Shown here: piece by piece, positions 1-12,725 of the stretch | Layout: every line of letters starts with the position of its first letter | Numbering within the stretch: the first letter of the stretch is position 1 | From: Paulownia fortunei | Lineage: Eukaryota > Streptophyta > Magnoliopsida > Lamiales > Paulowniaceae | Direction of reading: 5' to 3' | DNA: 64,000 nt | Assembly: GCA_019321725.1 (NCBI GenBank) | Contig: CM033107.1 | Span: 13,445,445 to 13,509,444, forward strand | The notes under the pieces: model-generated | Seen by the model: only the letters and a program-made list of their open reading frames with translations | What the model was told of the DNA's origin: nothing | The model's database searches: none | Translations under genes and position numbers: made by a program

Positions 1-302
1 TTCTTCAGAAAGTAAAGGCTATTATTTTTATTTTTGAGTCTCTCGTATTATAACTTTGGAATGTCGTGTCCTATATAACTCTTGAAATTTGATAGTAAAT
101 CAGCCTGAGAATAGCGTGACTATGATGGATGTTGTGTTTTTATATAATTGGTGATTTTTCTATATAAAGGGTTATATGTGTGAAAACACTATTTTTCAAA
201 GTGCTACATTTGACAAAAGTAAATATATGTATACACACATGTGCTACATTGTCAAAATTATTGTTATACCAATATCTATATTTAGTGTTTGGGGGTGTTA
301 CA
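1..302 (+). mobile_element. 3' end of a long Ty3/gypsy-type LTR (copy i)
   Basis: This is the terminal part of an LTR that ends in GGGGGTGTTACA at 302; its 5' part lies outside the window. The same sequence recurs inverted at 9721-10080 and 21232-21560 and in the same direction at 38340-38633. The five bases after it (TCTAC, 303-307) match the copia reverse-transcriptase sequence expected there, judged by the related copy near 3658-3664, so the LTR landed inside a copia pol gene. Whether it is a solo LTR cannot be told, because the other end is missing. It has no coding content. Confidence 0.8.
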
Positions 303-1076
303 TCTACTAAGTTTTTTATAAAGGATTTAGGAAAAACATTCCATAAATTAGGGATTGAGATCTATAGAGATTGATCGAAGAGGATACTTGGACTATCCCA
401 AATCCATGTACGTAGATGCTAGAAGGGGTATGGGAGAATCTAAGAGGACATTTCTGCCTGTGAGTCATAGGTTTCTCTTTCGAAGTCTATATCCCTGAAG
501 ACTTTTGGAGAAAGAGAAAGAATAACTCACATACTCTAGTTGACATATGATATTAGAAATGCTTTGAATGTCACATGTAGATATTAATAAAATTCCATGT
601 AAAAGCATTCAAAGCTATAAAAATTATCTTTAAGTACTTACGGAACAATAAAGATGTCTACTTGGAGTACAGTTTGGAGAACTGAAGCTGGAATATTTTA
701 TCTAGATTTTAGTCCAATGTAGATGACTATATTCATGTTCAACCTATACAATGAGTTTGTCAGCTGGAAGAATTCCAAGCTTGAGAAAATTGCATATTCC
801 CCCATTGAGGTTGAGTATATCGCAACATGCGATGCTGCGAAAGAGAACAATTGGTTGATAAACCTCATCCAAGTGTTGGATGTAGTTTAGACATTGTTGA
901 TCCAGTCTGAAGTACTATGATAACAACAAGGGTATTACAAAAGCAAAGAAGCTAATATCTCGTCAAAAGCTCTAAGCATTTAATTAGGCGATACCCAATA
1001 ATTATTAAAATCAATTATAGAGGCAATGTTGAAGTGGAAATAGTTGCCTCGACAGAAATCTAGTAAACCCAACGAT
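303..1076 (+). pseudogene. Ty1/copia pol remnant, RT C-terminus and RNase H (element A)
   Basis: A degenerate copia pol 3' end. Around 770-890 it reads as the RNase H tail: W-K-N-S-K, then E-Y-I-A followed by A-A-K-E-N-N-W-L. This matches the family pattern in which the EAEYIA box is followed by AAKEA.W. The upstream part (303-520) matches the end of RT in the neighbouring copy at 3665-3850. There are stops and frame changes throughout, and the tail before the LTR is poorly conserved. It was cut on the left by the LTR insertion ending at 302. In a living element it would encode reverse transcriptase and RNase H; here it cannot. Confidence 0.8.
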
Positions 1077-2530
1077 TGTTAGAGTAGTGCCCAACAAGTA
1101 AATTGGATTTGCCATCTTTATATACTCTTGTAGGAACAATATTTTTCATATTAATATCAATTAATGGTAATCCTTATCTTAAATTCAATGTGTCAGAATT
1201 AGATGAAGTCCCTATAGCCGAGGTTTCTAAAATGTTCCAAGTTGAAGGGCTTCTTGAGAAGGGACATCGACTAGCCCATCAAGGCTTTCATATACAATGC
1301 AGGCTCGTGAGGAGGATGCCTCATTCCATAGATACCGATATTATGATACTAGTGTATATATGCGGGTGCTTGTTGGAAAACAAGTACACTGAACAACCCT
1401 ATTGGAAATTCCTAGGAATATATAGTTTGTCAAATCAGAAGTTTTCAATCATTACGGTAGTACATAAATTAGTCCTTTAACTTGAGGCACCATCATAATC
1501 TCACACTCGACTTAGTGCACTTTGATCTATTCTCAGGACAGTCATAAAAGGGATATTTTGGGTGCATCATCCTCATGTATGGAGGTTAATAAGTGGCCAA
1601 CAAAGATCCATCACCTACATAGTAGAATATGTGAATCTCTTATGATTCCACTGTACTTGATTCTGAAATCTTTGGCCATAGTTGGGATAAGTAATTTAAA
1701 AATGGTTTCCCTACTTAGCATCAATGAATCAAGATACTAGGAATGGTTTCATATATTCAAAAAATTAGAATTTTGATTAATATTCCATGCCCTAGGCTTA
1801 TTCGGGAGACTAGTTGACGGTAGGACCAGACTTGCATGATATTCATAATTGGAAGTGTTCGGCACCTTCACCTATATCTAGGCTTTGTGGCGTGTTACTA
1901 GACGATAATCATGATTGGTAAGATTCTTCAAATTAATGGGTAATTCTAAGATGATTAATTAATTTTATTAATTAATTAAGAATAATTAAAATATTAATTA
2001 TTTAATAAACTCATAAGAGTTGTGAGCCCACTACTAGCATAAGAGTGAACCTAAGGGATCACAAACTAGAACAAGCTCATTTCTTATCTAAGTCATTAAT
2101 CCAAGAGTTGGATTAAATTTAATTATTATGATTAATTAATTAGGGTTTAATTAATTTAAATATTGAGTTAATTTAATTAATTACTTACATAATTAATTGA
2201 CCTAAATTGGTTTTGGTGGCCCATTATGGAACAAGTAATTAACTGTTTAGGATAATTAATTATTATGCACCTTAATAATTGATTGGATGAATTAAACTAA
2301 ATAATTTGATCAATTAAATTATATCAAATTCCATTAGGTGTAGGCTTGTAGGAAGCTTATGAGGAATTTAATAGACATTAAATTCAAAGATTGACTAGGA
2401 AAATAAGTCTTGGATTTGGAATTAAAGTTTCTCTCTTAGTGGACCCTACCATGCATGCCTCAATCAAATGTGTGAAGGAATTGAACTTTGTTCGATAGGG
2501 TTTGTTCCAAGATAAACATCATTGAACTTT
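1077..2530 (+). mobile_element. copia LTR (element A; right end approximate)
   Basis: It begins TGTTAGAGTAGTGCCC just after the degraded end of copia pol, the usual 3' LTR position. It aligns by eye with 4574-5900. Shared blocks include the AACAAGTACACTGAA segment (1379 and 4933), CATGTATGGAGGTTAATAAG (1574 and 5137), the CCCTAGGCT segment, and an AT-rich TTAATTAA stretch followed by GAGCCCACT. The right end is lost where it meets the integrase of element B between about 2400 and 2555. It is either the 3' LTR of A or a truncated 5' LTR of B. Confidence 0.75.
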
Positions 2531-2554
2531 CTCCTTAATATTAGGGATATGTCT

Positions 2555-4560
2555 TAGAAATGACGATTTTCATACTCAATAGAGTGTCCTTTAAAATGGT
2601 GCTCGAAAACCATATGAGATATGGTGTTGCAAAACTCTTTCATATAAATGCCTTAGGGTATGGTGGTGTCTTGATTATGTCAAGCAACTAGGTTGGAGAT
2701 AAGTTGGATGCAAGACCAATCTTATTAAGTTTTTGGGGTATTTAAAGAAATTATTAGATACAATTTCTACAATCCTTTAGAGTAAAAATTGCTTGTTTCG
2801 AGAATTGTCATCTTCTTGGAGAAGGAACTTTTATTGCATAGAAATGGAAAGTTCATAGAACTTGAAGAAGTGATGGTGTTACAAAAAATAACTTAAACTT
2901 CTAGTACACAATGTCCAAGGAGATCCATAAATTTTGAAACAACCTGAGAGGTACAACTTCTTGCTTGAGAGCAATAAAGAGGATTTTCTTTTGGTTTAGA
3001 TCCAAGGAATTATGGAGAAGTGATGTGTGACATCGAATCGAGAATAGGCAAGAGGTTTGCAATCAAAATGGACTTTATGTACTAAACAAGGAATAGACTT
3101 TGGCAGACCTACCAGAAGGTATTGTACCTATCGGCTACAAGTAGCTCTATAAGTGAAGGTTGGAGTAGATAGAGAGGTAGTAACCTATAAGGTATGACTC
3201 TTGGAAAAATGTGACACTCAAAGCCAAGGTGATGACTTTGAGAATACTTCTTCACCAATGGCGATGCTGAATCGCTAAAATCCCAAAGGATAATACTTGC
3301 CATATCTGCATACTATGACTGCAAGATTTGGTAAATAGATGTGAAGTTCACTTCATTAATGGAAATATTGGGGAAGTGATCTAAATAAAGCAGCTTGAAG
3401 GCTTTATATCCAGTGGAAATGAGTAAAAGGTTTGTAAACTCCATAAGTTCATTTATGGACTCAAACAAGCTTTTCCAAATTGAGATATTTGATTCGATGA
3501 GGCGATCAAATCGTCTGGTTTCCTTAAGAATGTGAATAAACCTTATGTGTACAAAAAGATGAGTAAGAGAGTGATAACATTCTTAGTGCTTTATGTCGAT
3601 GATATCATACTCGTTGGAAATGATATAAGGATGTTGTAGTCAATAAAAGCATGGTTATCTACACAATTCTCCATGAAAGATTTGGGAAAAACATCCTATG
3701 TGTTAGTGGTCAAGTCTATAGAGATAGATGTAGAAGGATGTTCGGACTATCCCAATCTATGTACATAGAAAATATACTAAAGAGATTCGGCATGGAAGAA
3801 TCCCAGAAGGGATTCTGATGAGCCATGGGATTTCTTTTTTGAAGTCTATGTCCCCAAAGACTCTAAAGGAAAGAGAAAAAATAGTTCACGTACATTATAA
3901 ATCTGTGATTGGAAGCATAATGTATGCTATACTATGTATAAGGCCTTACTCTGAGTATCACAAGAAGATATTAATCTAATCTAGCTGAGGAGCACCGGAA
4001 GGCTATGACTGTGAAATTGATCCTTAATTACTTACAAAAGACTAAGGATGTCTTCTTTATATATGACTTTAGAGAATTAAAATTGGAGCTTTACTAATTC
4101 ATATTTCTATTCCGATGTAGATGACTCAAAATTGAAGTTTAGATTTGTACTCATCCTAAATATTGGTGTGGGTAGTTGAAAGAGTTTCAAGCAAGAGATC
4201 ATTGAAAACCTACCATCGAGGTTGAATACACTACGGCATCTGATGGTACAAAGTAGGTTGTTTGGATGCAAAACTTCAACTAAGAGTTCGAGTTCTGTCC
4301 TTTGTTGATATGATCCTGGTCTACTATGATAATAACGAGATGGTTCTACAAATGAGCCAAGGTCTTATCAAAGATCTAAGCACATAATAAAGTGATGCCA
4401 CCTAATACAAGAAATCATTGATAGAGATAATGGTCAAAGTGGAGAAGTTTGCCTTGACAAAATATATAGCAGACTCATTGATTAAACCCTTGGCGCAAAA
4501 AATGTTTGAAGAACATACTTGAGAAGATGAGCCTTAAATATATAGGTAATTGGCTCTAGG
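2555..4560 (+). pseudogene. Ty1/copia pol remnant, integrase C-terminus to RNase H (element B)
   Basis: 2560-2900 matches the copia integrase C-terminal region (the Y-E-I-W, W-G-C-E-A-Y and F-L-E-K blocks in degraded form). RT starts near 3115 with the G-I-V-P-I-G-Y-K block. The catalytic YVDD codons are intact at 3592-3603, followed by I-I-L-V-G-N. The RNase H and tail region runs to about 4540, ending with a recognisable D-S-L-I-K-P-L-A-Q-K block. A purine-rich stretch at 4561-4572 precedes the LTR. Many stops and frameshifts interrupt it, and gag, protease and the integrase core are absent. The family makes a polyprotein for reverse transcription and integration; this copy is dead. Confidence 0.85.
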
Positions 4561-4573
4561 GAAAGTAAGAGAT

Positions 4574-6610
4574 TGTTATCATAGTGCTTTTTGAGCCAAT
4601 TAGATTGGCTACTTGCTACTCTTTATATGATGCTATCTTTTTCAATTAGTTTTATTAATTGAGGCAAACTTGTATCTTTATGTACTCTGCATTGTTTTAG
4701 ATGAAGTTTTTAAATCATACATAACTACAGTGCATGGTCGTGCATATGATGATGATCATGGAATATTCCACCATGGCTTTGGTCTTAAATATTCCAAGTT
4801 GGGGATCATTGAGACGAGACATCAATAATCCAGTAAAACTTCTCATACTATGCAGGCTCGCAAAGAGAATATCTCGTTCTATGGACATAGATGTAGTGAC
4901 ACTAGTTCATGTATGTGGGAGCTTGTTAGAGAACAAGTACACTGAATAATCATTCATGGAAATTCCTCATTAGAAATAAAATATTGTCTAATAGATAATT
5001 TTCTCATTGTGATAGTATAAAAATTAGTCATTCAACTTGAGGCGTCATTATAACTTTACACATGATATATTGTATTTTGATTTATTTTCCAATTAGTTAA
5101 AAATCTTAAGGGGAATATTTTAGGTGCAATATAGTCATGTATGGAGGTTAATAAGTGACCAACAAAGGATCCATCACCTAGATGAATAGGTGAATCTCTT
5201 CTACTTTCCACGATACTTAACTTGAAAAATTGATGACAAAGGTTGAATGGAAGTTAGAAAAAGAGTTTTCTAATTTCATCGTTGAGTCAAGTGACTAGGA
5301 ATTTATACATATATAATGAGTTGTTAATACTTCGACTTATAATTCATACCCTAGGCTCAATAGGGAGATTAGTTAATGAAACGACCGTATTTGCATGAAC
5401 TCATAATTGAAAAGGTTCGCTACTTTATCTATACCTAATTCATCATGGCATGTTGTTAGACACTAATCATGATTTTGTGGGTTCTTAGAATTAGTAGATT
5501 AATTCTAAAAGATCAATTAATTGGATCAATTAATTAGAATAATTTAATAGTTCAATTAAGTCATAAGAGTATTGAGCCCACTGTTACCTTAATGGTGAAC
5601 CTAATGGGCCATATACTAAGTTGTAAAAATTCATTTCTTGCCTTACAAATTAATCCATTTATTGGATTAAATAAATTAACAAATCATATTAATGGGGCTT
5701 AAATTAATTTAAATAATAAAATAATTTACTTATATAATTGGATTAATTAGTTAGACCTTATTAGATTAGGAAGCCTAATTAGAACTAGTAATTAATTGAT
5801 TGGATCAATTAACTATGTGGACCTTAATTAATTCATATGATAAATTAAACTTAATTAATTGGGTCAATTAAATTAGGCCTAGTAAATTAATTAGGCCTAG
5901 GTCTATAAAAAATGGGCTTGATGGAGATTAAGTCTAATTAGGAATTAAGTTGGAAGTCCAACTCCTGATGGTGGAAGCATTGGAGAGTTGTTAAAGGATA
6001 AGAACATCACTCATAGAGTTCGAGGAAAGTAGGAGTTGGAGTCACATTAGGATAGGACTTGTGGGCCAATAAAATGGCCCCCAAGGGATGGTTTCTGAGG
6101 TCTTTTAGGAAGTCTCTTGGATGGATTTTTTGAAAAAAAAATTAGCATACAACTGAAGAGGAAAAATGTTTTTCTCTCCCTCCAAAAACACACAAAAATC
6201 ATCCTCTAGTTATCTATAGAATCATCCATCCCTTGTTTTCTTTCATCTCGTTTTGATTCCTCTTTCACAAATTGAATTAGTAATTTAAATTAAACACCTA
6301 AACATAGAATCATTGTATGCATAATTATTCTAAATCCTACACACCCTAGGGTAGAATTATTGAATCAATTTTACTAGTTTAAGGATAGGTTTAAAGTGAA
6401 CATCCAAGTTGTGTATACGCTCAGAGGGGAAACACATAGAGCTACAGAAAAACAAATTCCATAATTGGGGTTTGGAATCATGATCGTGGATTTGAAAAAT
6501 GGGATGGATAAAAGTTTGGATCATTTGAAATCCTCGTCAACAATAGAAAGTGATTAGAAGTATAATCCCTAAACTTCATATACAAGTGTTATTATCTTAT
6601 ACCTAATCCA
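4574..6610 (+). mobile_element. copia LTR (element B), about 2.0 kb
   Basis: It starts TGTTATCATAGTG right after the polypurine stretch and ends in CCTAATCCA at 6610. The bases that follow, ATTGTCAGAGC, look like a degraded tRNA-Met primer site (TGGTATCAGAGC) missing two or three bases. The first ~1.3 kb aligns with the LTR at 1077. A long AT-rich part (5480-5900) has many TTAATTAA words. Because pol lies upstream and a primer site downstream, this one LTR appears to serve two elements. Confidence 0.7.
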
Positions 6611-7950
6611 ATTGTCAGAGCATTAGGATATGGTAGTTTTAGTTATGCCATGTATTCTTGGGACAGTGTGAACCCAACATGGGTGTTGATTTAAGCTAAT
6701 CAAAAGTGTTCTAATTATGTCCTTAATTAATCAGATAGGATCTTGGAAGATTTAATTAATAGGGAAACTCCTAATTCAGTAGTGGAAGGTGGAGAATGAT
6801 TTTGATCATTTCAAAGTACATTAGAATTTGAATGCTATTGGATCAAATGACAATGTTAGGTTAAAGTTTTAAACTTTACCCACATATGGATTAATTTCAC
6901 ATAATGAATCAAATTATGATAGCAACGAAAACATAGATAATTATAATTGTCATAATTATTCATGTCAACAATGTAGAGAGCCTAGATTATGTAATTTTAT
7001 TTCTTCACATGCTTATGTTTAATTCGATTGGCATGTTATTGAATTTTAATTGTTTATATGATGAATGTTGTGCACTTTCTATATGATCAAAAGTCTTCCT
7101 CTATTTTGGATTTAAGTTAGAATTATTTTTATTGAAAATGTAAACATGGGGTAAAATACAGGCTATTGCACACAATCATTGCTTGCACCCCATGTATAGG
7201 TGTCGTGCAACTTGCACACGATAACTACTGACCCATTGCTGGGCGATAGATGAAGCAACCAAGGGAACGAAGCTACTTGGGTACTAATGAATGGGCCTGG
7301 GTCTAGTAACAATTACTAGAACCTAGGGTTGTCGACCAGGTCCTAGTAAGGTGTTGGGTGCTGGATCATCGTGTGGTGTTGCACCCCATGTTGTTGGGTG
7401 CTAACCCAACACTCCCAATGGTTAACACTACAACTTTGAGTTGCTATCCCATCTCATGCACTTGTAAGGATTGCAAGAAATTTTTGGATTTTTCCTTTTC
7501 AAAATAAAATAATAATTTTAATTTAAGAAAAATTATTTTTTTATGAAGAATTGTAATTTAATTCAAAATTTGAAAGAAAAGACACAAAACTAATTAATAA
7601 ATTTATTTTCTATTCATTATCACATGATTATTGAAGATTAACATATTGGATGATCATGGAGCCTATACTAATCTAATTCGTTTAAATATAATATATATGT
7701 TTATACATAGAGGTAAGGCCCACGACCATCCTTAGTTTTAGTATGCATGCTATGTTTTATTTAATGCTTTCATTATGATATGTGCTTGTGATCATTGGTA
7801 TAGATAACATTAAATGAACAAGAAAAAATTGATGATACCTTGCAAAAAAAATGTGTTTCTGTCACTATAAAAAAAATTCAACTAGAAAATGAAAAGGTTT
7901 AATATTAAGTAAAAGTAGATAAAATTCAGTTGGAACCAATCGTCCATACC
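6611..7950 (+). mobile_element. copia 5' leader remnant (element C), no coding domain seen
   Basis: This follows the degraded primer site at 6611-6621. I find no gag, protease or RT motif in any frame. The stretch at 7690-7830 resembles non-coding leader of plant copia elements only in general style. A perfect short inverted repeat lies at 7392-7411. The assignment rests on position after an LTR and primer site, so it is tentative. Confidence 0.35.
7392..7411. other. short perfect inverted repeat (8-bp stem, 4-base loop)
   Basis: TGTTGGGT (7392-7399), loop GCTA, ACCCAACA (7404-7411). It sits in a locally GC-richer patch (7160-7430) that also repeats TTGCACCCCATG twice. In plant DNA such a stem has no assigned role here; chance is possible. 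Confidence 0.4.
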
Positions 7951-7959
7951 TTCCATCGT

Positions 7960-8060
7960 AAATGTTGTGAGCTCACTACTAGCTTATTGATAAATCTAAG
8001 GGATTACACACAAACTCGAACAAGTTCATTTCTTGCTAAGGGAAATAATTCAATTATTGT
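7960..8060 (+). repeat. fragment of the copia LTR (A/B family)
   Basis: The run from GTTGTGAGCTCACTACTAGC to TTCATTTCTTGCTAAG matches the LTR of element A at about 2020-2095, with small changes. Only about 100 bp of the LTR is present, with unrelated sequence on both sides, so it is a broken remnant. Confidence 0.6.
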
Positions 8061-8074
8061 ATTAAAGTAAATTC

Positions 8075-8290
8075 ATAGAATCGATTGATATGCGACTAGG
8101 AAAGTTGATAGTTAGAATAGGGGATGAACAAGTAACCCTCAATGTTTTTAAACCCATACTATTTGGTGGATGAGAACATGTGTTCTCATTGGCTATTAAC
8201 CTTTTGCAACAAAGTAGGATCAAGGAAAAATTAGAGGCATGCATTGTGATTTTAAACAAAAATGAGAAAGGGAATGAGCATGCTAATTTC
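8075..8290 (+). pseudogene. Ty3/gypsy (Athila/Tat-type) protease-end fragment
   Basis: From 8085 a frame reads D-M-R-L-G-K-L, then R-I-G-D-E-Q-V-T-L-N-V-F-K. This matches the segment after the protease core in Athila/Tat polyproteins (a short G-K-L-T-L-R-V element, then D-E-x-V-x-F-N-V-F). It ends at a stop near 8170. The active-site part and everything downstream in pol are absent. It is abutted by a copia LTR fragment on the left and by another LTR on the right. Confidence 0.6.
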
Positions 8291-8421
8291 TAAGTGCTTA
8301 GTAGAATGAATCATTCAGTTGAAAAGCCTAAATGTTATTAAATAAATGATTTTGATCACTTTTCTTTGAGCATGTGTAGAAAAATAGGTCGAAGGAAGAA
8401 CTGAAAGTATACTTGGCAAGT

Positions 8422-9720
8422 TGATAAGTTCATAATTTAACACATTTCCAATACTCTCAAAAGCATAAATTTGGATATTTTATCTCATAATTAAATTGTG
8501 ACTTATCTTCTGATATTTGTTGCATAGTTTCAAGAATTCTAAAAATGGAACTAAAATGGGTTAAATGAAACTTCCTGATGTCGTAGTCTTTGTATTTTTG
8601 GTATAACTTTCACAAAAAATATAATATTGAGCTGATTCAAATTGATAGAGAAAGATAATATATAGGGTTATAATGCTTATGAAGACACCAAAAGCCAGTT
8701 CATCCTAGAAAGAGGTCAAAAATTGATTGAAAGAAGCTGAACAATGTATTTCAGACCAGTTTGTCACTACAGCACCAGTTGAGGAGAATATCTCACCGTG
8801 ACATGAGAAATAGGCTCCACAGAACCAATACTAAAAATCAAGTAATATGTTAAGGAGGTTTAGCACCGTGACTCCAGAATACCTCGTTTGGGTGCTAGAT
8901 GACGAGAAGGTTCCGCGCAATAACACAAGAAATAGGCGCCACAACGCCATTGCTGAAAATCATATAATAGCCAGGCTTGGAGTTTGGCACCACAACGCTA
9001 GTTCCAGGTGTTGTGGCACTAGTTGCTTAACATAAAAAAGATTCCTCAACCTTTCTTGTAACAAGTGGTGATCCAAGAGACATTTTAGTTTATTTCTTAT
9101 TGCCCACACCTTAGATATAATGCACACATCACCATCTATGTGATATGCTTGTATATATACTATATACACAATACACATCACACTTTACATGATGTCATTC
9201 ATCACCCACACACACTCTCCATCTAAATTCGCACACATATTTCCTTTCCATCCAAAACACACATTTCTCCATATTTGTACATACTACCAAGAACACACAT
9301 ACACCCATTACCAAGGAGCTTGGAATTTGACGCCAAGAAGAGAAGGAGCTACATTGGGCATTGAAGAAGTAAGGCTAGAAGTAAAGAATCACTTAGTAGT
9401 TGTAATCTTCTACTTTAATTTCTTCTTTAAATTATTTTAGTTTTGAGAAAAATGTAAAAACCATGATGTGAGGAGACAATTGGTATTTGCTTTATTTCAA
9501 TATAAACTAAACCATCTTCTGTCAAGGCTTGAAAGCCATTTTTAAGAATTTATGAATTGATATCATGTTTGTGGTGTATTGATATTTGTATTTATGATGA
9601 GCATACACTATATTCTTAATGCTTATTGAGATTTAGCCAATTTTAAGATGATATTTGTTGATGTGGTGGAGATCGGGAGGTAGTGTTGCAATGTGTAGTA
9701 TATGTCGTGGACTAGGTCAC
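8422..9720 (+). mobile_element. Athila/Tat-type LTR, left part (interrupted at 9721)
   Basis: It starts TGATAAGTTCATAATTT, sharing the TGATAAGT terminus with the Athila LTRs at 22307 and 43185. It holds a ~122-bp internal duplication (8755-9000). The sequence resumes at 12726 after removal of the solo LTR, and the likely end is ATCA at 13235, giving about 1.8 kb. No primer site is recognisable after 13235, so this could be a 5' LTR with a destroyed primer site or another configuration. Confidence 0.55.
8755..9000 (+). repeat. imperfect ~122-bp tandem duplication
   Basis: AGAAATAGGCTCCAC (8806-8820) recurs as AGAAATAGGCGCCAC (from 8928). The flanking text repeats as well: CTAAAAATCAAGTAATAT versus CTGAAAATCATATAATAG, then GGAGGTTTAGCACC versus GGAGTTTGGCACC. 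The period is about 122 bp. It lies inside the LTR. Confidence 0.6.
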
Positions 9721-12700
9721 TGTCACAACCTCCCAAAAATATGTATACATATATATGTAAACAACCTGTGCATGTATGCGTGTGTATAACCTTTTTTTTT
9801 GTAGCTAGTTAGTTTGACATAACACTGATAAAGTAAAGTGCTTTAACATCCTATAATACTGTATATACATGATAGGTCACTAATATAATACAATAAACCG
9901 TAAAATCAAAAGCACGACCTACAGAATAGCCCCAACACCCATCATACTCACGTTATTCTCAGACTTATTTACTATAAAATTTCAAGAGTTATATAGGACA
10001 TGACATCCCAAAGTTATAATACGATGACTCAAAAATCAAAATAATACCCTATACTTTCGAAAGAAGTAAGGACATTTTCATCTTGTTACCTTTTATATAT
10101 AGACAACAATTTACACAATAATAATAATTGTAAAAATTAGAATATTCCTATAACACAACCCAGCAGGTCGTCATCCATGTACACTGATCCTCAGAACTTG
10201 CAGGAACCCCAATGGCTTGCCCAGTAAGTCCATGGTATCAAGTATCACCAGACTCACCTACAATACATAAACTATACAAGCTAATGCTCAGCAAATAAAG
10301 ATTATGCATGTCAAAGTATAATCCACATTATCAAGTCATGCATCTCAAATGTTATGCCCACAATGTAATTCCATGCATCAAAACATTTCTTTCTTGGGCC
10401 CCTGACTAATGCTACTATCCCATGCACCGAAAAAGAGCTTTGTACACTGCCATAATCCAATGGCCAATAATGATATAAGCATGTAAATCCATGCATACTC
10501 ATACGCATGCAAATCCATGCACGCAAATCTGCAAATCCAGGCATGCTTCGGTGCACTAGTAGTGGTCAACAAAATATTTTTCTTTCTTAGAATGATGCAG
10601 TGCAATGCAAGATTTATCACAATGCTCGTATATGATGCATGCACGTGCCAATGTCTATATATGTATGCTCAATGGACATAAATGACAGTAATGCGTGCCC
10701 TCTGCTATGCACATATGATCTATGGTATTACATATAAATCACACATTTACTATGTCTATGCATTGTAGTTGCAAATGAATCTTTACTTACCTTTGATCGG
10801 TTGTGTGTTACTTTTAGGTTTGTTAAGTATTACTCCCCAACCTTAGATGTGAAATAATCTGTAAGAATACAAGATATCAATCACCATACTCAATTAACAA
10901 GTTCATTATACCTAATATAGTATAAAGATCTTGAATCTCAATTTAACTAAACAACCTTACCACTTAGAAACTATAACCGAATACAACATTCTACGCACAT
11001 TTGTTCCACATCTTAAATGTATACTAACTTCACTTAATTGATGTATTATAACTCTTACAATATTTCCCTAAATGTTAGGGATCAAATGCACCACATCTAT
11101 GCTAGAACATGTTAATGAACCAAATGGGACAGATTCACAACTTCACATTTTCTTGTTGCCATATTAATTTGCATGATGATTTTGACACCCTTAGACATAT
11201 TCATTCACTCGAAAAATTTTATCACACTTAGCTAACATAAAACAAAATGTAACCATGTCATACAATGGCTAAAACGCAAGGATATAGCTTCCAAGTTCAG
11301 CTCCCTTCACAGCATACTGAAACAGATTTTTCCTACCGTGACAGTTTTACGCACTTCATGATATTAATGGTTTTGGCACCCTTAAGTATATCCAATCACT
11401 CCCAAATTTTCACCAAAATTATATAAAATATAAAAAGAGACAACCAATTCATATAATTTCCAAAACCAATGGATTTAATGCTATAAAACTAGTCCCCTTC
11501 ACATAGGATAGAATCTGAAATTTGATGGAGACAGTTCTGAGCATCTCTTTACTTATCATGCCATATTTTAATTCCTAAGCTGTCCAAACCTAAATACATA
11601 ATCTTAAATCCTATATAAAAATGTTCATGATGATAAATATAAAATGTACCCAAGGTTTCTTGCATATTTCAAGCTCAATAAACTAGAAATTAACATATAC
11701 ACAGATTCTGCCCCTTAATGGTTCTACTATGTGTTTGCAACCACTAATCATTCTTTTATTCTTAATAATGCTATAAATAACCTCTAAATTCATCATGAAC
11801 AAGATAAGAATCTTAAGAAAACACAAAACCCTCATATAATATAAAAATTAATGTCAAAACAGTAGATGAACCTCACCTATGCTAGTTTCAGCTTCTACTC
11901 ATGATTACTACTTCCTTTGGCTTCCTTTGCTCTTTTCTATCATTTGGAATCACTTAGAATCAGCTTAGAGAGATTTTGACATGAGTTTGAACCCTTAAAA
12001 TGACTTGAAAATGGTTGAGGGTCGTGGGTAAATGGCTAAGAGTGAAGGAAAGCTTGAGATGGCACTTGAGGTGCTTACTTAAGCTTGGTAGCAAGCATGA
12101 GGTGGCAAGTTGTGTTATAAATCTGACCTTTCACCCATATTTCAAGCCTAGATCAGATGTGTCTTACTATACATTAATTTTATTGCATCCTATTTTAATT
12201 ACCACAAGATCCCATAGATAATTCATAAGCTAATTTCCTAGCCTTTCATTTAATTTCTTACCCCATTGTCACTCGATTCTTAAATAATTGTCCATATTAA
12301 AAATTATATAATTTTATACATAAATGAATATTGTAATATCACCTTTGAATCATATTATCTTATGTCCAATGTCCCAAATATGCAATTTACCGATATATAC
12401 TTTTGAAATACCTGGATGAAATCGAATCAAACCGTATAAGCTTACTAGTAACAACTTTAACACTTTCAAAATTATAACCTATATATCCCATCGATATTCA
12501 ATATTGATCAACCTCATTTTCTTCTTTTTTTAATTGAATGTTGATTAGTTATATTATGATGATCGACAACTAACACCATATGAGATTTTCTAGAAATTAA
12601 TGATCAAATGTGATTATAAGGTAAAACGGATCATGCCATGCTAGTTTCAATTAAAGGACTTATGAATAACATGTAATTCATGAATTATATTGGTCAAGTG

Positions 12701-12725
12701 AGTAGTGTGAGACTTTTTTATTACA
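9721..12725 (-). mobile_element. antisense solo LTR (copy ii), about 3.0 kb, TSD GTCAC
   Basis: It is bounded by TGTCACAACC (9721) and TTTATTACA (12725) and flanked by perfect 5-bp direct repeats GTCAC (9716-9720 and 12726-12730). It aligns in reverse with 35756-38633 over most of its length. Matching landmarks are the start/end motifs, the TGCATGGATTTGCA cluster and the TGAGC/GCTCA hairpin. The end motifs and hairpin resemble those of the chromovirus LTR ending at 56000, so a Tekay/Del-like family is likely. No primer site, gag or pol lies next to it, so it is a solo LTR left by LTR-LTR recombination. Short open frames inside are chance. Confidence 0.85.

Noticed and set aside
1103..1480. 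125-codon open frame on +
   Set aside because: It lies wholly inside the copia LTR, has no domain, and the homologous LTR at 4574 does not keep the frame.
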